Of a DNA stretch of 64,000 bases, positions 43,136 to 52,603 are shown in pieces. This stretch comes from Paenibacillus crassostreae (GTDB taxonomy: Bacteria > Bacillota > Bacilli > Paenibacillales > Paenibacillaceae). How positions within the stretch are numbered: the first letter of the stretch is position 1; each line of letters opens with the position of its first letter. The stretch covers positions 2,666,001-2,730,000 of the forward strand of contig NZ_CP017770.1 in NCBI RefSeq assembly GCF_001857945.1, in the 5' to 3' direction. The notes beneath the pieces are model-generated. The model saw only the letters and a list, made by a program, of their open reading frames with translations. It did no database searches and was not told the origin of the DNA. Position numbers and translations under genes: made by a program.

Positions 43136-43764
43136 TTCGGATATTACTGGCTGAAGACCAGGTGATGGTCAGGCAAGGATTAAAGCTGATGATTGAGTCG
43201 GATAAGGAAATGAAGGTGGCAGGGGAAGCGGACAATGGCAAGGAAGCGATCCTTCTTTGTGAAAAACAAGCGTTTGATGTTGTCATCTTGGATATTCGCA
43301 TGCCTGTCATGGACGGAATTGAAGCTGCTAAAGTCATTCAATCCCGCTGGCCGAGAATGAAAATAATCATATTAACGACGTTTGATGATAATCAATATGT
43401 ACTTGAGACGTTAAGAATAGGAGTCAGTGGGTACATTTTGAAAACCGGAGATACAGATGCCTTGCTCCGCTCCATCCGAAGCGCTTTAACTGGAGGATTG
43501 TCGATTGAGGATCATGTGGCTGCGAAGGTGATACCCATCTTAATGAAACAAGGGGAAAAGAATGAGGCTGACCCTTCGTTAACTCCAAGGGAAAAGGAAA
43601 TATTGACATGTATTGGAGAAGGTCTCAGCAATGGAGAAATCGCAGAAAGATTAGCCATATCGGTTGGAACCGTAAAAAATAACACGAGTCAAATTTTGAA
43701 TAAATTAGATTTAAGGGATCGGACACAGTTGGCAATCTATGCGATTCGTCATGATCTAGTATAA
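43132..43764 (+). CDS. NarL/LuxR-type response regulator (LnrK-like)
   Basis: 210 residues, starting inside the kinase stop (ATGA overlap). Receiver with phospho-acceptor Asp in VVILDIRMPVMDG and a Lys in YILKTGD; LuxR-type helix-turn-helix in the last 65 residues (LTPREKEILTCIGEGLSNGEIA). Partner of the kinase at 41996 and likely activator of the transporter genes that follow after 124 bases. Confidence 0.88.
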   Translation: MIRILLAEDQVMVRQGLKLMIESDKEMKVAGEADNGKEAILLCEKQAFDVVILDIRMPVMDGIEAAKVIQSRWPRMKIIILTTFDDNQYVLETLRIGVSGYILKTGDTDALLRSIRSALTGGLSIEDHVAAKVIPILMKQGEKNEADPSLTPREKEILTCIGEGLSNGEIAERLAISVGTVKNNTSQILNKLDLRDRTQLAIYAIRHDLV

Positions 43765-43888
43765 AGGTATAAAGAAATGATTGAAGTAATGGATAAAACC
43801 GAACTTCGTGACTGAGGACAGTGGCAACGCTGTTCCTTTTTTTGTACATTAACAACAGATAAATATTCAAATGAAGGAAGGTGAAATC

Positions 43889-44821
43889 ATGCTCGAAACG
43901 ATAAAATTGAGTAAAGTATATAAGGAAAAAAGAGTGGTTGATGAGATTGATTTCTATTTAGACGAGGGTGAGTCTGTTGGATTGCTTGGGCCCAATGGAG
44001 CTGGGAAATCAACGACTATTTCCATGATCTCGTCTTTGCTAAAACCAACATCAGGTGATGTGAAGCTTAATGGGAAAAGCATCATACAAGATCCATCTGA
44101 AATCAGAAAGGTTCTGGGTGTTGTTCCACAGGAAATTGCCTTATATGAGGAGCTTTCGGCATATGAAAATCTGGCGTTTTTCGGGAAAATTTACAAGGTT
44201 AAAAAGCAGGTATTAGAGAAACAAATCCAAGAAGTGCTTGAAATGGTGGGATTGAGAGATCGGCAGAAGGAGCTTGTTAAAACATTTTCCGGCGGCATGA
44301 AGAGAAGAGTGAACATTGCAGCAGCATTATTGCATCAACCCAAGATCCTCATTCTTGATGAACCAACTGTCGGCATTGATCCACAATCAAGAAATCATAT
44401 TCTAGAAACCGTTCGCAACTTAAATAAGGAATACGGAACAACTATTCTTTATACAAGCCACTATATGGAGGAAGTAGAGCAACTATGTAATCGTGTCTAC
44501 ATCATGGACCATGGCAAGGTGATAGCATCTGGCAGTAAATCTGAGCTACTAAGTATTTTATCTAGTGAAGATACCATACATGTGCAGCTTAGCAAAACAA
44601 GTGATTCATTAATAGAAACTATAAAATCAATGGAATGTGTACGTCGAGTTGATGAGGCTAGTGATGGTATTCGAATCATATCTAAAAAGGGAAGTAACCT
44701 CTTAGGTGACTTAGTCCATGCCTCAGAAAAAATAGGCAGCCAGATTACTCACTTCCAAATGGAAGTACCTAGTCTTGAAGATGTATTTCTACATTTGACT
44801 GGAAAAACGTTGAGAGATTAG
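43889..44821 (+). CDS. ABC exporter ATPase (LnrL-like)
   Basis: 310 residues from ATG 43889, with GGAAGGTG upstream; ATG 43871 lacks a site. Walker A GPNGAGKST, signature FSGGMKRRV, Walker B ILILDEPTVGID and switch His in TSHYM are intact. A C-terminal domain of about 90 residues follows. It serves the two permeases encoded next, with which it should form one exporter. Confidence 0.88.
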   Translation: MLETIKLSKVYKEKRVVDEIDFYLDEGESVGLLGPNGAGKSTTISMISSLLKPTSGDVKLNGKSIIQDPSEIRKVLGVVPQEIALYEELSAYENLAFFGKIYKVKKQVLEKQIQEVLEMVGLRDRQKELVKTFSGGMKRRVNIAAALLHQPKILILDEPTVGIDPQSRNHILETVRNLNKEYGTTILYTSHYMEEVEQLCNRVYIMDHGKVIASGSKSELLSILSSEDTIHVQLSKTSDSLIETIKSMECVRRVDEASDGIRIISKKGSNLLGDLVHASEKIGSQITHFQMEVPSLEDVFLHLTGKTLRD

Positions 44822-44832
44822 GAGGAATGGGA

Positions 44833-46008
44833 ATGGGTTCTTTTTTCAAAAAAGACGTATTGGTGTTCTGGAGAGATCGTAAAGAGATTCTAATGGCGTT
44901 GTTATTACCGATTGTACTTATTGTTGTATTAAACTTTGCCTTTTCTGGTCTATTCAATAAAGATGGAGCTTCTATAAATATAGACGTGGCCATTGTGCAG
45001 GAAAATGATGAGTCTATCGGGTTGGAACATAGTCTTGTCCACGATTTGTTTAGTGATCCGGAATTGAAGCAATGGGTTAACGCACAGGAATTAAGTGAAG
45101 TGGAAGCAACGGAATTATTGGAGAATGGTGAGTTGGATGCCATCATTAGGGTTCCTGAAGATTTCACGTATGAGAGGCTATCTTCGCAGGTGCTAGGTGA
45201 GGAAGCGGGAAGTACATTAACGATTCAAGCAGAGGAGCAATCATTGGAGGTTACTGCACTTCAAGATATCATTGATAATTTCATCAACACCCTTAATTTG
45301 CAGTTTGCACTAGGTCAAACAGCTGGGGTTGGAAGAACAGAACCAGAATTGCCGCAAGGGGGAAGAGAAGTCGTAGAAGGGGTTGAGACATATAGTCCTT
45401 CACAATATTTTACAATAGCTATTAGTACACTTTTCGCATTGTTTATGGCACAGACGGTGGCGATGAAAACAGTCACAGAGAAGCGAGAACGCGTGTTTAA
45501 TCGGATTATATTGACGAATAGCCATCCTTTACATTATTTAATGGGAAAAACACTTTCCACCTTTTGGCTGACCTGGGTACAGATGATGATTACATTTACA
45601 CTTACTCAATTGTTGCTAGATGTGTTTCCTGGGAAATCAGCAGTATTTTGGCTTGGATTAATTCTAATGATCACTGCGTTTGCCTTAACCGTTGCCGGGC
45701 TCTCTGCGATATTTACAACAATCACCTTAAACCTAAATGATTTAAATGCAGCAAGTGGACTATTTACACTGATTATTATGGTGTTGGGTGTCCTTGGCGG
45801 CAGCTTCTTTCCGATTCAGGGATTTCCGGAGTTGATTCAGAATATTGGAGAATGGATACCGAATGGACTAACACAGACAGCACTGATTGAATGGATTCAG
45901 TTCGCTAATCCGCTCGATTTAATTTTACCATGCAGCATCCTTATCGGATATTTCATTGTCTTTATTGTAATGGGTATTTCATTCTTTCCTAGAAGGGGGA
46001 GGATCTAA
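44833..46008 (+). CDS. ABC-2 permease with large extracellular loop (LnrM-like)
   Basis: 391 residues from ATG 44833, 7 bases after GGAGG; ATG 44827 is only one base from it. One N-terminal span (about 18-38), a loop of some 140 residues outside, then five spans from about 190 on, as in YhaP/NatB-type and LnrM permeases. RYxxF-like motif not seen. The stop overlaps the next start (TAATG). Confidence 0.85.
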   Translation: MGSFFKKDVLVFWRDRKEILMALLLPIVLIVVLNFAFSGLFNKDGASINIDVAIVQENDESIGLEHSLVHDLFSDPELKQWVNAQELSEVEATELLENGELDAIIRVPEDFTYERLSSQVLGEEAGSTLTIQAEEQSLEVTALQDIIDNFINTLNLQFALGQTAGVGRTEPELPQGGREVVEGVETYSPSQYFTIAISTLFALFMAQTVAMKTVTEKRERVFNRIILTNSHPLHYLMGKTLSTFWLTWVQMMITFTLTQLLLDVFPGKSAVFWLGLILMITAFALTVAGLSAIFTTITLNLNDLNAASGLFTLIIMVLGVLGGSFFPIQGFPELIQNIGEWIPNGLTQTALIEWIQFANPLDLILPCSILIGYFIVFIVMGISFFPRRGRI

Positions 46009-47108
46009 TGCTCCCAGTTTTTATGGCACAATGGCTGAAGGATAAGCGGAAACCGTTCACCATTATATTATTTATTGGGCTAAGTATTCTGGCGACGGTT
46101 ATATTTGGTGATACATCGCAATATACACAGACCTCTGTTGCAATTTTTAGTTCCGGACCCAGCGCTGAGGAAATTGAAGAAAAATGGGTGGATTTATTAA
46201 ATGATAGTGATGCAATTAAATTTGTGATTACAGAAGAAGGGAAAGCGCGTGAGGAAGTTGCAGAAGGAAGAAGCGATGTGGCAATTCTCTTGTTGGAAAA
46301 GGATTATCGCTTAATTACATCATCTAATATGGTTAACATACAACTTGTCGAGCAACAAGTTCATAAAGTATTTGCTCAAGAAGCACAGCTTGCAGCGGCG
46401 GCAGGTACAGAGAATACGGCTAAATTAAGAAATGAAGTAGAAATTTATTTGGAAAATCCACCATTAAAGGTTCAAACACAATCACTTAATGGGGGAGAAA
46501 TTCCGAATCATAATATGGGAATCCAACTCCTATTTGGATTTACTCTATTTATCGTGATGTTTACTATTGGATTTAAAGTGAATGGGATCACTGCGGATAA
46601 GGTGAATGGTGTATGGAACCGATTGATCCTCTCACCAGTAAGTAAGACAGCTATGTATGTAGGACATTTGTTTTATAGTTTTTGTGTTGGTTTCTTTCAA
46701 ATGCTGATTGTTTTTCTCATCTTTGAGTATGTAATGGACTACGACTTAGGTAATTTCCAGATGATACTAACCATAGCTGCTGTGTATACATTAAGTATGG
46801 TTAGTTTGGCAATGTTATTTACTGGAATCGCCAAAACACCGGAAAAGTTTAATATGATATTTTCTTCTATTGTTCCGATTATTCCGGTCATCAGTGGAGT
46901 ATATATGGCGCCAGGTTCAATCAGCAACCCTATCCTTGTGTTTATTGGAGACATTTTCCCATTGTCTCACGCAGTGGATGCGATGTTGGATGTTACTCTG
47001 TATAATGCAGGTTGGAGTGACATTGCTTTGTCTTGTTCCATCATGCTATTGATTGGTGTTGTGTGCATGGGTGTAGGAGTCAATTTGGTAGAGCGAAGTA
47101 AAAGATGA
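46008..47108 (+). CDS. ABC-2 permease with large extracellular loop (LnrN-like)
   Basis: 366 residues with the same build as the preceding permease: one N-terminal span, an outer loop of about 140 residues, then five spans. GGGGGAGGA lies 4 bases before the ATG. The two permeases probably form a heterodimer. Two terminators in a row follow. Confidence 0.85.
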   Translation: MLPVFMAQWLKDKRKPFTIILFIGLSILATVIFGDTSQYTQTSVAIFSSGPSAEEIEEKWVDLLNDSDAIKFVITEEGKAREEVAEGRSDVAILLLEKDYRLITSSNMVNIQLVEQQVHKVFAQEAQLAAAAGTENTAKLRNEVEIYLENPPLKVQTQSLNGGEIPNHNMGIQLLFGFTLFIVMFTIGFKVNGITADKVNGVWNRLILSPVSKTAMYVGHLFYSFCVGFFQMLIVFLIFEYVMDYDLGNFQMILTIAAVYTLSMVSLAMLFTGIAKTPEKFNMIFSSIVPIIPVISGVYMAPGSISNPILVFIGDIFPLSHAVDAMLDVTLYNAGWSDIALSCSIMLLIGVVCMGVGVNLVERSKR

Positions 47109-47113
47109 CAATG

Positions 47114-47157
47114 AAAATAGTAGATCCCGCTTTTGGGGTTCTGCTATTTTCATTTTT
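47114..47157 (+). terminator. First terminator after the lnr-like operon
   Basis: AAAATAGTAG pairs with CTGCTATTTT, with CCC/GGG pairing inside, followed by CATTTTTT. Confidence 0.8.
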
Positions 47158-47167
47158 TCGGCAATTT

Positions 47168-47212
47168 CAAGACTTAATTCTAGCAAAAATCTAGATTAAG
47201 TCTTGTTTTTTT
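47168..47212 (+). terminator. Second terminator after the lnr-like operon
   Basis: CAAGACTTAA pairs with TTAAGTCTTG, extended by TCTAG/CTAGA, and is followed by seven Ts. Only 10 bases separate it from the first, an unusually strong insulation of the next gene. Confidence 0.85.
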
Positions 47213-47299
47213 GTGTTTCCAGGAACTGATGGATGGAGCCCCACTAATTACCGGATTTAAAATTATCAGATAATAGTATATATTTTAATCTATAAGTAA

Positions 47300-47327
47300 T
47301 TGTAACGCACCATAATATGGTTATAAT
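47300..47327 (+). promoter_or_regulatory. Candidate promoter of mqo
   Basis: TTGTAA, 16 bases, TATAAT, leaving a leader of about 100 bases before the chosen start. No other signal was found in 47213-47432. Confidence 0.5.
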
Positions 47328-47432
47328 TGAGATAGAAAAGGTGTGTTACAGAACGTGCCTTGGCTTGGTGCGATGGCTAATCGGGAGCGCTTACATCCCT
47401 TCTGTAAACTTCAGGGTGAGAGGATGGTTATA

Positions 47433-48932
47433 ATGAACAATAGAGAGACTAAATCAGACGTTATCTTAATTGGTGCAGGAATCATGAGTGCGACTTTAGG
47501 GACATTTCTGAAAGAATTAGTACCAGAATGGGAAATTAAAGTATTCGAGAAACTTGAAAATGCAGGTGAGGAAAGCACCAACGAATGGAATAATGCAGGA
47601 ACAGGACATGCGGCATTGTGCGAGCTTAACTACACTGTCGAAAAGCCAGACGGATCTATAGATATTAGCAAAGCTATCCATATTAATGAACAGTTTCAGC
47701 TATCCATGCAGTTTTGGTCTTATCTTGTAAACAGCAAACTGATTAGTAATCCACAGGACTTTATTATGCTATTACCTCATATGAGTATGGTACTAGGGGA
47801 ACAAAATGTAACTTTTTTAAAGAAACGTTTTGAAGCGATGTCAAATAATCCTCTGTTTCAAGGGATGGAATTTTCCGATGATCCTGGGAAACTGATGGAA
47901 TGGATCCCGCTTATTATACGAGATCGTCTATCGAATGAGCCTATAGCGGCAACAAAAATTAACTCTGGTACGGATGTTAACTTTGGCGCTTTAACGCGAT
48001 TGTTGTTTGACCACTTAAAGAATAACAATGTTGATATTCATTACAACCATAAAGTTGATAATATGAAACGTAATAGTGATAGTTCGTGGGAATTGAAAAT
48101 AAGAAACGCCAGCGGTGCCGTCGAACGCCACACTGCTAAATTCGTCTTTATCGGAGGTGGGGGAGGAAGCCTTCATTTACTGCAAAAATCCGGTATCCCT
48201 GAAGGGAAACATATTGGTGGATTCCCGGTAAGCGGAATATTTATGGTGTGCAATAATCCAAATGTTGTAGAACAGCATCATGCAAAAGTATATGGCAAAG
48301 CTAAGGTGGGAGCACCTCCAATGTCTGTTCCGCATCTTGATACTAGATTTATTGATAATAAAAAATCGTTGCTATTTGGACCGTTTGCCGGCTTCTCACC
48401 AAAGTTTCTGAAATCTGGTTCTATGTTTGATTTGATTACTTCTATAAACCCGAGTAATGTTGTAACGATGCTCGCAGGAGGCGCCAAAAACTTGTCTCTG
48501 ACCAAATACTTGATCGAGCAAGTGATGTTATCGAAAGAGAAGCGCCTAGAAGAGTTACGAGAGTTCATCCCGAGCGCCAAAGGCGAGGATTGGGACTTAG
48601 TAGTAGCGGGCCAACGTGTGCAGGTTATCAAAGATACTGAAGCTGGTGGTAAAGGTACACTTCAATTTGGTACGGAAGTTATTTGTGCTGATGATGGCTC
48701 GATTGCAGCATTACTTGGTGCTTCTCCAGGTGCTTCTACTGCTGTTCACGTTATGCTTGAGGTACTTGAAAGATGCTTCCCAGAACATATAAAAGAATGG
48801 GAACCGAAAATAAAAGAAATGATTCCTTCTTATGGCTTGTCACTTTTGGAGAATCCAGAGCTTCTGCATGAAATTCAAACTTTAATAGCAGAGTCGCTTA
48901 TGCTAAGTGCAAAAGAATTGGTTTATAGTTAA
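47433..48932 (+). CDS. mqo: Malate:quinone oxidoreductase
   Basis: 499 residues from ATG 47433, 9 bases after GAGAGG; the frame is open back to 47343 and ATG 47424 is possible. FAD-binding [20 protein letters not shown] at the N terminus, [19 protein letters not shown] (substrate region), then [19 protein letters not shown] and [16 protein letters not shown], all hallmarks of the Mqo family, with the C-terminal [12 protein letters not shown]. It oxidises malate to oxaloacetate and passes electrons to quinone at the inner membrane face, bypassing NAD-malate dehydrogenase. Full length and intact. Confidence 0.93.
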   Translation: MNNRETKSDVILIGAGIMSATLGTFLKELVPEWEIKVFEKLENAGEESTNEWNNAGTGHAALCELNYTVEKPDGSIDISKAIHINEQFQLSMQFWSYLVNSKLISNPQDFIMLLPHMSMVLGEQNVTFLKKRFEAMSNNPLFQGMEFSDDPGKLMEWIPLIIRDRLSNEPIAATKINSGTDVNFGALTRLLFDHLKNNNVDIHYNHKVDNMKRNSDSSWELKIRNASGAVERHTAKFVFIGGGGGSLHLLQKSGIPEGKHIGGFPVSGIFMVCNNPNVVEQHHAKVYGKAKVGAPPMSVPHLDTRFIDNKKSLLFGPFAGFSPKFLKSGSMFDLITSINPSNVVTMLAGGAKNLSLTKYLIEQVMLSKEKRLEELREFIPSAKGEDWDLVVAGQRVQVIKDTEAGGKGTLQFGTEVICADDGSIAALLGASPGASTAVHVMLEVLERCFPEHIKEWEPKIKEMIPSYGLSLLENPELLHEIQTLIAESLMLSAKELVYS

Positions 48933-48976
48933 TTCTTTGGATATAGAAAAAATACTAAATGAAAACAATAAAACGT

Positions 48977-49019
48977 AGAATCTTTGATCTATCTATAGAT
49001 TGAAGATTCTTTTTTTTTT
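48977..49019 (+). terminator. Rho-independent terminator of mqo
   Basis: AGAATCTT and AAGATTCT form the outer stem with more pairing inside (ATCTAT/ATAGAT), followed by nine Ts. Confidence 0.85.
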
Positions 49020-49208
49020 GAAAAATTGAGCGGGCCAGACAAAGAGATGAGCAAGAAAGGACAGGGCTGGTTTTAGTGGAAATTATCAAATATATGTGGG
49101 GAATTTTTAGGTGCAACTAGAGGTTGCACCCTGATGCACTTAGAACTAGCTTTACTTTAACTACATACTTCTTTAATAATGAAATTATATGGAGAGGCGT
49201 TGAGAGAT

Positions 49209-49661
49209 ATGATTTTTAGTGAACGTTTAAAAAGAGAAAGAGAAAAAAATGGCTGGTCACAAACAGAGCTTGCTGAAAAGATTCATGTTAGTCGCCAGTC
49301 AGTTTCCAAATGGGAGACAGGCAAAAACTATCCCAATATTGAGGTAATCATCGATTTGAGTGATTTATTTGGTATTACTATAGATGAACTACTAAGGAGT
49401 GATGAAGAGTTGAAAGAGAAAGTAATTCAAGATGGTAAGCAATTAGCATATCCAAAGTGGAAGGTTTTGTTTGATAGTGTGTTTTTATTAGGTACATTTT
49501 TATTAGTTTCAAAAATAATCATTATCGCTTTAAATCACTTTGTTGGTACAAATATTCTTATACTAGAAGGTTTACCGAAAGTAGTCACCAATTTTTTACC
49601 ACTAATTTTAATGGTAATGGGTGGCATTGGCAGTGATCAATTGAAAAATAAATATATTTAA
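49209..49661 (+). CDS. XRE-family regulator with C-terminal membrane spans
   Basis: 150 residues from ATG 49209 (MIFSERLKRERE, the usual start of this family; the frame is open to 49179). Helix-turn-helix at about 5-60 (WSQTELAEKIHVSRQSVSKWE), then a linker and two hydrophobic segments (about 87-107 and 122-142). Such regulators are held at the membrane and often answer to cell-envelope or nutrient cues. No partner gene is seen; it stands alone with a terminator. Confidence 0.85.
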   Translation: MIFSERLKREREKNGWSQTELAEKIHVSRQSVSKWETGKNYPNIEVIIDLSDLFGITIDELLRSDEELKEKVIQDGKQLAYPKWKVLFDSVFLLGTFLLVSKIIIIALNHFVGTNILILEGLPKVVTNFLPLILMVMGGIGSDQLKNKYI

Positions 49662-49727
49662 TTTTATCTGTAAAATTTTTTGCCTCAATGGAATTCATGG
49701 TGTCGATTTTTAAAAGATGTAATTAAA

Positions 49728-49765
49728 AAGGGATGTCACCTTGATTTAGGAGACATCTCTTTTTG
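49728..49765. terminator. Rho-independent terminator
   Basis: AAGGGATGTC pairs with GACATCTCTT, followed by TTTGG. It lies between the convergent XRE gene and the F420 ligase-like gene and can serve both. Confidence 0.75.
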
Positions 49766-49802
49766 GAATTATAAGAACTTATAAGTTTCACTTGATAAAT
49801 TT

Positions 49803-50993
49803 TTATTTCGTATAGTTATCGAAGTAACCTTGGATATAGACAATTGGTGTTCCTTTGTCCCCACTTCCAGAAGTTAAATCTGATAATGAGCCAATGAGGT
49901 CCGTTAGTCTACGAGGGGTAGTACCCTGCGCTTCCATTGCACCAACTAGGTCATCACTTTTATTCTGAATATATTGAGAAATGGCTTGTTTCAACTCTTC
50001 TCCATCAAGATGAGAGAAGTTGTTATCTGCTAAATATTTCAATTTCACTTCATTAGGTGTACCGTCAAGACCTTGAGTGTAAGCGGGTGATACAACAGGA
50101 TCCGCAAGCTCCCAAATTTTACCTACTGGATCTTTGAATGCGCCATCGCCATAAATCATGACTTCAACTGTTTTTCCAGTAACTTCTTTAAGTTTTGCTT
50201 GAATACCGTCAACTACGGGTTGGCAGTTGTTTGGAAATAATTTTATGCTATCTTCCGTTGCTTTATTGGATCCAAGTAGCCCATAAGCTTCGTTAAAGCC
50301 ACTACCGTTAATTGACTCTGTAAGGATATCATCGAGTCCGTATACTTTTTCTGCACCATTATTTTTTAGGATCCGTTTTGTACGGAAGCGAGAGTGAATA
50401 TCACAAGTTAATACATTTTTTGTATAGTCTAAAATTGTTTTAGGATGGTTAGAGAAGACAACCTGGCAAGTTACACCTTCAGCTTCGATTAATTCCTTAT
50501 AATATCCGATATAGTCAACACCTGTGAATGGATGTTTGATATAACCGAAATGCTCACGGAATTCAGCTTCAGATAAAACATCGGTCCATGGATTTATACC
50601 TTTAGCATCCAGTTCATCGATGTCTACAAGGTGGTTACCAACTTCGTCAGAAGGATAACTTAACATTAGGACTACACTCTTTGCCCCTTTGGCAATACCA
50701 CGTAAGCAATTTGCAAATCGGTTACGACTTAGAATTGGGAAAATAACACCAACTGTTTCATCACCGAATTTTGCCTTTACATCTGATGCAATATCGTCAA
50801 TTGTCGCATAGTTTCCTTGTGCGCGAGCTACAATTGATTCTGTTACGGTGACAACGTCACGATCCTCGATCGTATAACCTTCATTCTTGGCTGCATTTAA
50901 TACAGTATTAACAACAATTTCTTCGATGTTATCCCCTTTGTGAATGATTGGACCTCGAAGACCACGAACTACTGTTCCAACTACTCTTTCCAA
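49803..50993 (-). CDS. Coenzyme F420-0:L-glutamate ligase-like protein
   Basis: 396 residues. The N-terminal half (VVRGLRGPIIHKGDNIEEIV, DVVTVTESIVARAQGN) matches the CofE/FbiB ligase fold, which in methanogens and actinobacteria adds glutamate to F420-0 using GTP. The C-terminal 190 residues, with MIYGDGAFKDPVGKIWELAD and ADNNFSHLDGEELKQAI, are not part of short CofE and occur in a Firmicute group. No other F420 genes are in the window, so the true substrate is open; amide ligation to another acidic cofactor is possible. A LysR gene diverges from it over 123 bases and probably regulates it. Confidence 0.75.
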   Translation of the reverse strand: MERVVGTVVRGLRGPIIHKGDNIEEIVVNTVLNAAKNEGYTIEDRDVVTVTESIVARAQGNYATIDDIASDVKAKFGDETVGVIFPILSRNRFANCLRGIAKGAKSVVLMLSYPSDEVGNHLVDIDELDAKGINPWTDVLSEAEFREHFGYIKHPFTGVDYIGYYKELIEAEGVTCQVVFSNHPKTILDYTKNVLTCDIHSRFRTKRILKNNGAEKVYGLDDILTESINGSGFNEAYGLLGSNKATEDSIKLFPNNCQPVVDGIQAKLKEVTGKTVEVMIYGDGAFKDPVGKIWELADPVVSPAYTQGLDGTPNEVKLKYLADNNFSHLDGEELKQAISQYIQNKSDDLVGAMEAQGTTPRRLTDLIGSLSDLTSGSGDKGTPIVYIQGYFDNYTK

Positions 50994-51116
50994 TATAATC
51001 GCTCCTATCTATATACAAGTATGAACTAGAAATTAAACACTATAAGTTTACTATACCCCTCTAAAGTGATATAAGTAAAATTAATATTTATAATATCTAA
51101 TATAAGGAGAGCTTAT

Positions 51117-51995
51117 GTGATTGCGAAATTGGATGTATACCGGATATTTAACATCGTTAGTCAGAATAAAAGTTTTTCTAAAGCTGCACAGGAATTATAT
51201 ATGACACAATCAGCTGTTAGTCAAGCGATCTCGAAGTTGGAGAAAGAATTAGAAATTCAGCTTTTTTATCGAACGCCAAAGGGAATTGTATTAACAAATG
51301 AAGGGGAATTGTTAAATGAGCATGTTAACTCTGCCTTAGGGATCATCAATGTTGCGGAAGATAAACTAATAGAAGTAAAAGGATTAAAGACAGGACAATT
51401 GCGTATCGGAGTTGGCGATACAATCTCTCGCTATTTTTTATTACCCTATCTGGAAGAGTTTCATCTCAAGTACCCTGGAATTAAATTAAATATACTAAAT
51501 GGAACAACAACAGAAATCTGTGCTTTTATTAAATCCGGGAAAGCGGATGTTGGGATATGTAATTTACCATTCAATGATGAATATCTTGAAGTCATACCCT
51601 GTAAGGAAATTCAAGATATCTTTGTCTGTGGAGAAAAATACAAAACAATAACATCAAAACCAATCAGTTTAGAATCTCTAATGAAAATGCCACTAATATT
51701 CCTAGAAAAGAAATCAAATTCACGAATGGTTGTGGAGAATTTCTTGAAAAAGAGAGGTTTACATGTTTCACCTATGTTTGAACTTGGATCACATGATCTA
51801 CTATTAGAATTTACTAGAATAAACTTAGGTATTTCGTGTGTCATAAAAGAATTCTCGAAAGATTATTTAGAAAGAGGAGATTTATACGAGGTAATGCTAG
51901 AAGAGAACATTCCCCCAAGAAGTATTGGGATATGTTATTTAAAAAGTGTTCCGTTATCACGTGCTGCGAAGAAATTTGTAGATAGTATCTATTAA
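51117..51995 (+). CDS. LysR-family transcriptional regulator
   Basis: 292 residues from GTG 51117 (AAGGAG 8 bases upstream; the overlapping ATG runs into TGA at once). Helix-turn-helix about 2-60 (FNIVSQNKSFSKAAQELYMTQSAVSQAIS), then the effector domain of about 200 residues. Divergent from the F420 ligase-like gene, the classical arrangement of a LysR gene and its target. Confidence 0.9.
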   Translation: MIAKLDVYRIFNIVSQNKSFSKAAQELYMTQSAVSQAISKLEKELEIQLFYRTPKGIVLTNEGELLNEHVNSALGIINVAEDKLIEVKGLKTGQLRIGVGDTISRYFLLPYLEEFHLKYPGIKLNILNGTTTEICAFIKSGKADVGICNLPFNDEYLEVIPCKEIQDIFVCGEKYKTITSKPISLESLMKMPLIFLEKKSNSRMVVENFLKKRGLHVSPMFELGSHDLLLEFTRINLGISCVIKEFSKDYLERGDLYEVMLEENIPPRSIGICYLKSVPLSRAAKKFVDSIY

Positions 51996-52028
51996 AATGG
52001 TAATTAGTGGACCTAACAGTAGGCAGTG

Positions 52029-52058
52029 GGATGAATATTTGTACCTCTGGGCATGTTA
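52029..52058 (+). promoter_or_regulatory. Candidate sigma-G promoter of the spore protein
   Basis: CATGTTA at 52052 fits the forespore -10 pattern CATNHTA. GGATG, 18 bases upstream, is a fair -35; TGAATA, 14 bases upstream, is an alternative. The gene class and the position support it. Confidence 0.4.
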
Positions 52059-52088
52059 TGAAAAAAAACATCAAGGGAGTGCATCAGA

Positions 52089-52373
52089 ATGGCAAGAAGA
52101 AAGAGAAGATATGTTGTGCCAGGCGTGGAAGAGGGAATGCAAGCTTTCAAAGCAGATGTAATGAAGCGCGAAGGATATGCCGTTGATCCGAATCGACCTG
52201 ACGATGTGAAATATGAAGTAGCTAATGAACTTGGCGTACCACTAAAGCAAGGTGACAATGGAGGTCTGACTACTGAATCGGTGGGTCATATCGGCGGTAA
52301 AATTGGAGGGACCATGGTTCGGGAAATGATCCGTCTTGCCCAAGAGCAATTAGTGAACAAGGAGCAACCATAA
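52089..52373 (+). CDS. Alpha/beta-type small acid-soluble spore protein
   Basis: 94 residues. The C-terminal part shows the family pattern: KYEVANELGVPL, which aligns with the germination-protease site (normally EIASE), and LTTESVGHIGGKIGGTMVRE followed by MIRLAQEQL. These proteins coat and protect spore DNA and are degraded at germination. It is longer than usual, with an arginine/lysine-rich N terminus (MARRKRRYVVPGVEEG) of about 40 residues. In the protease site the Ser is replaced by Asn. RBS AAGGGAG. It proves the host makes spores. Confidence 0.88.
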   Translation: MARRKRRYVVPGVEEGMQAFKADVMKREGYAVDPNRPDDVKYEVANELGVPLKQGDNGGLTTESVGHIGGKIGGTMVREMIRLAQEQLVNKEQP

Positions 52374-52417
52374 GAATTCTAAGACAGCGAAATCAGCTAT
52401 CTCATATTCTGCGAACA

Positions 52418-52478
52418 GTCTAACTAAAGACAAGCGCAACCCTTCAAGGGAGCCCGGTTGTCTCGGTTAGGCTTTTTT
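52418..52478 (+). terminator. Rho-independent terminator of the spore protein gene
   Basis: GTCTAAC pairs with GTTAGGC and GACAA with TTGTC, giving a long stem that ends in TTTTTT. Confidence 0.8.
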
Positions 52479-52603
52479 GTATTTCCTATTATATGGGTAA
52501 TATCTTATGCCAATATAATAAAAGCCTTACTTCAGATTGTTACACTAGTGAGATATACTAGGATAGAAATAAGACATCATAAGAAAACAACTAGGAGGAC
52601 ATC

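Noticed and set aside
47343..47432. N-terminal extension of the malate:quinone oxidoreductase
   Set aside because: The extra 30 residues precede the FAD motif without similarity to the family, and the ribosome site favours ATG 47433.
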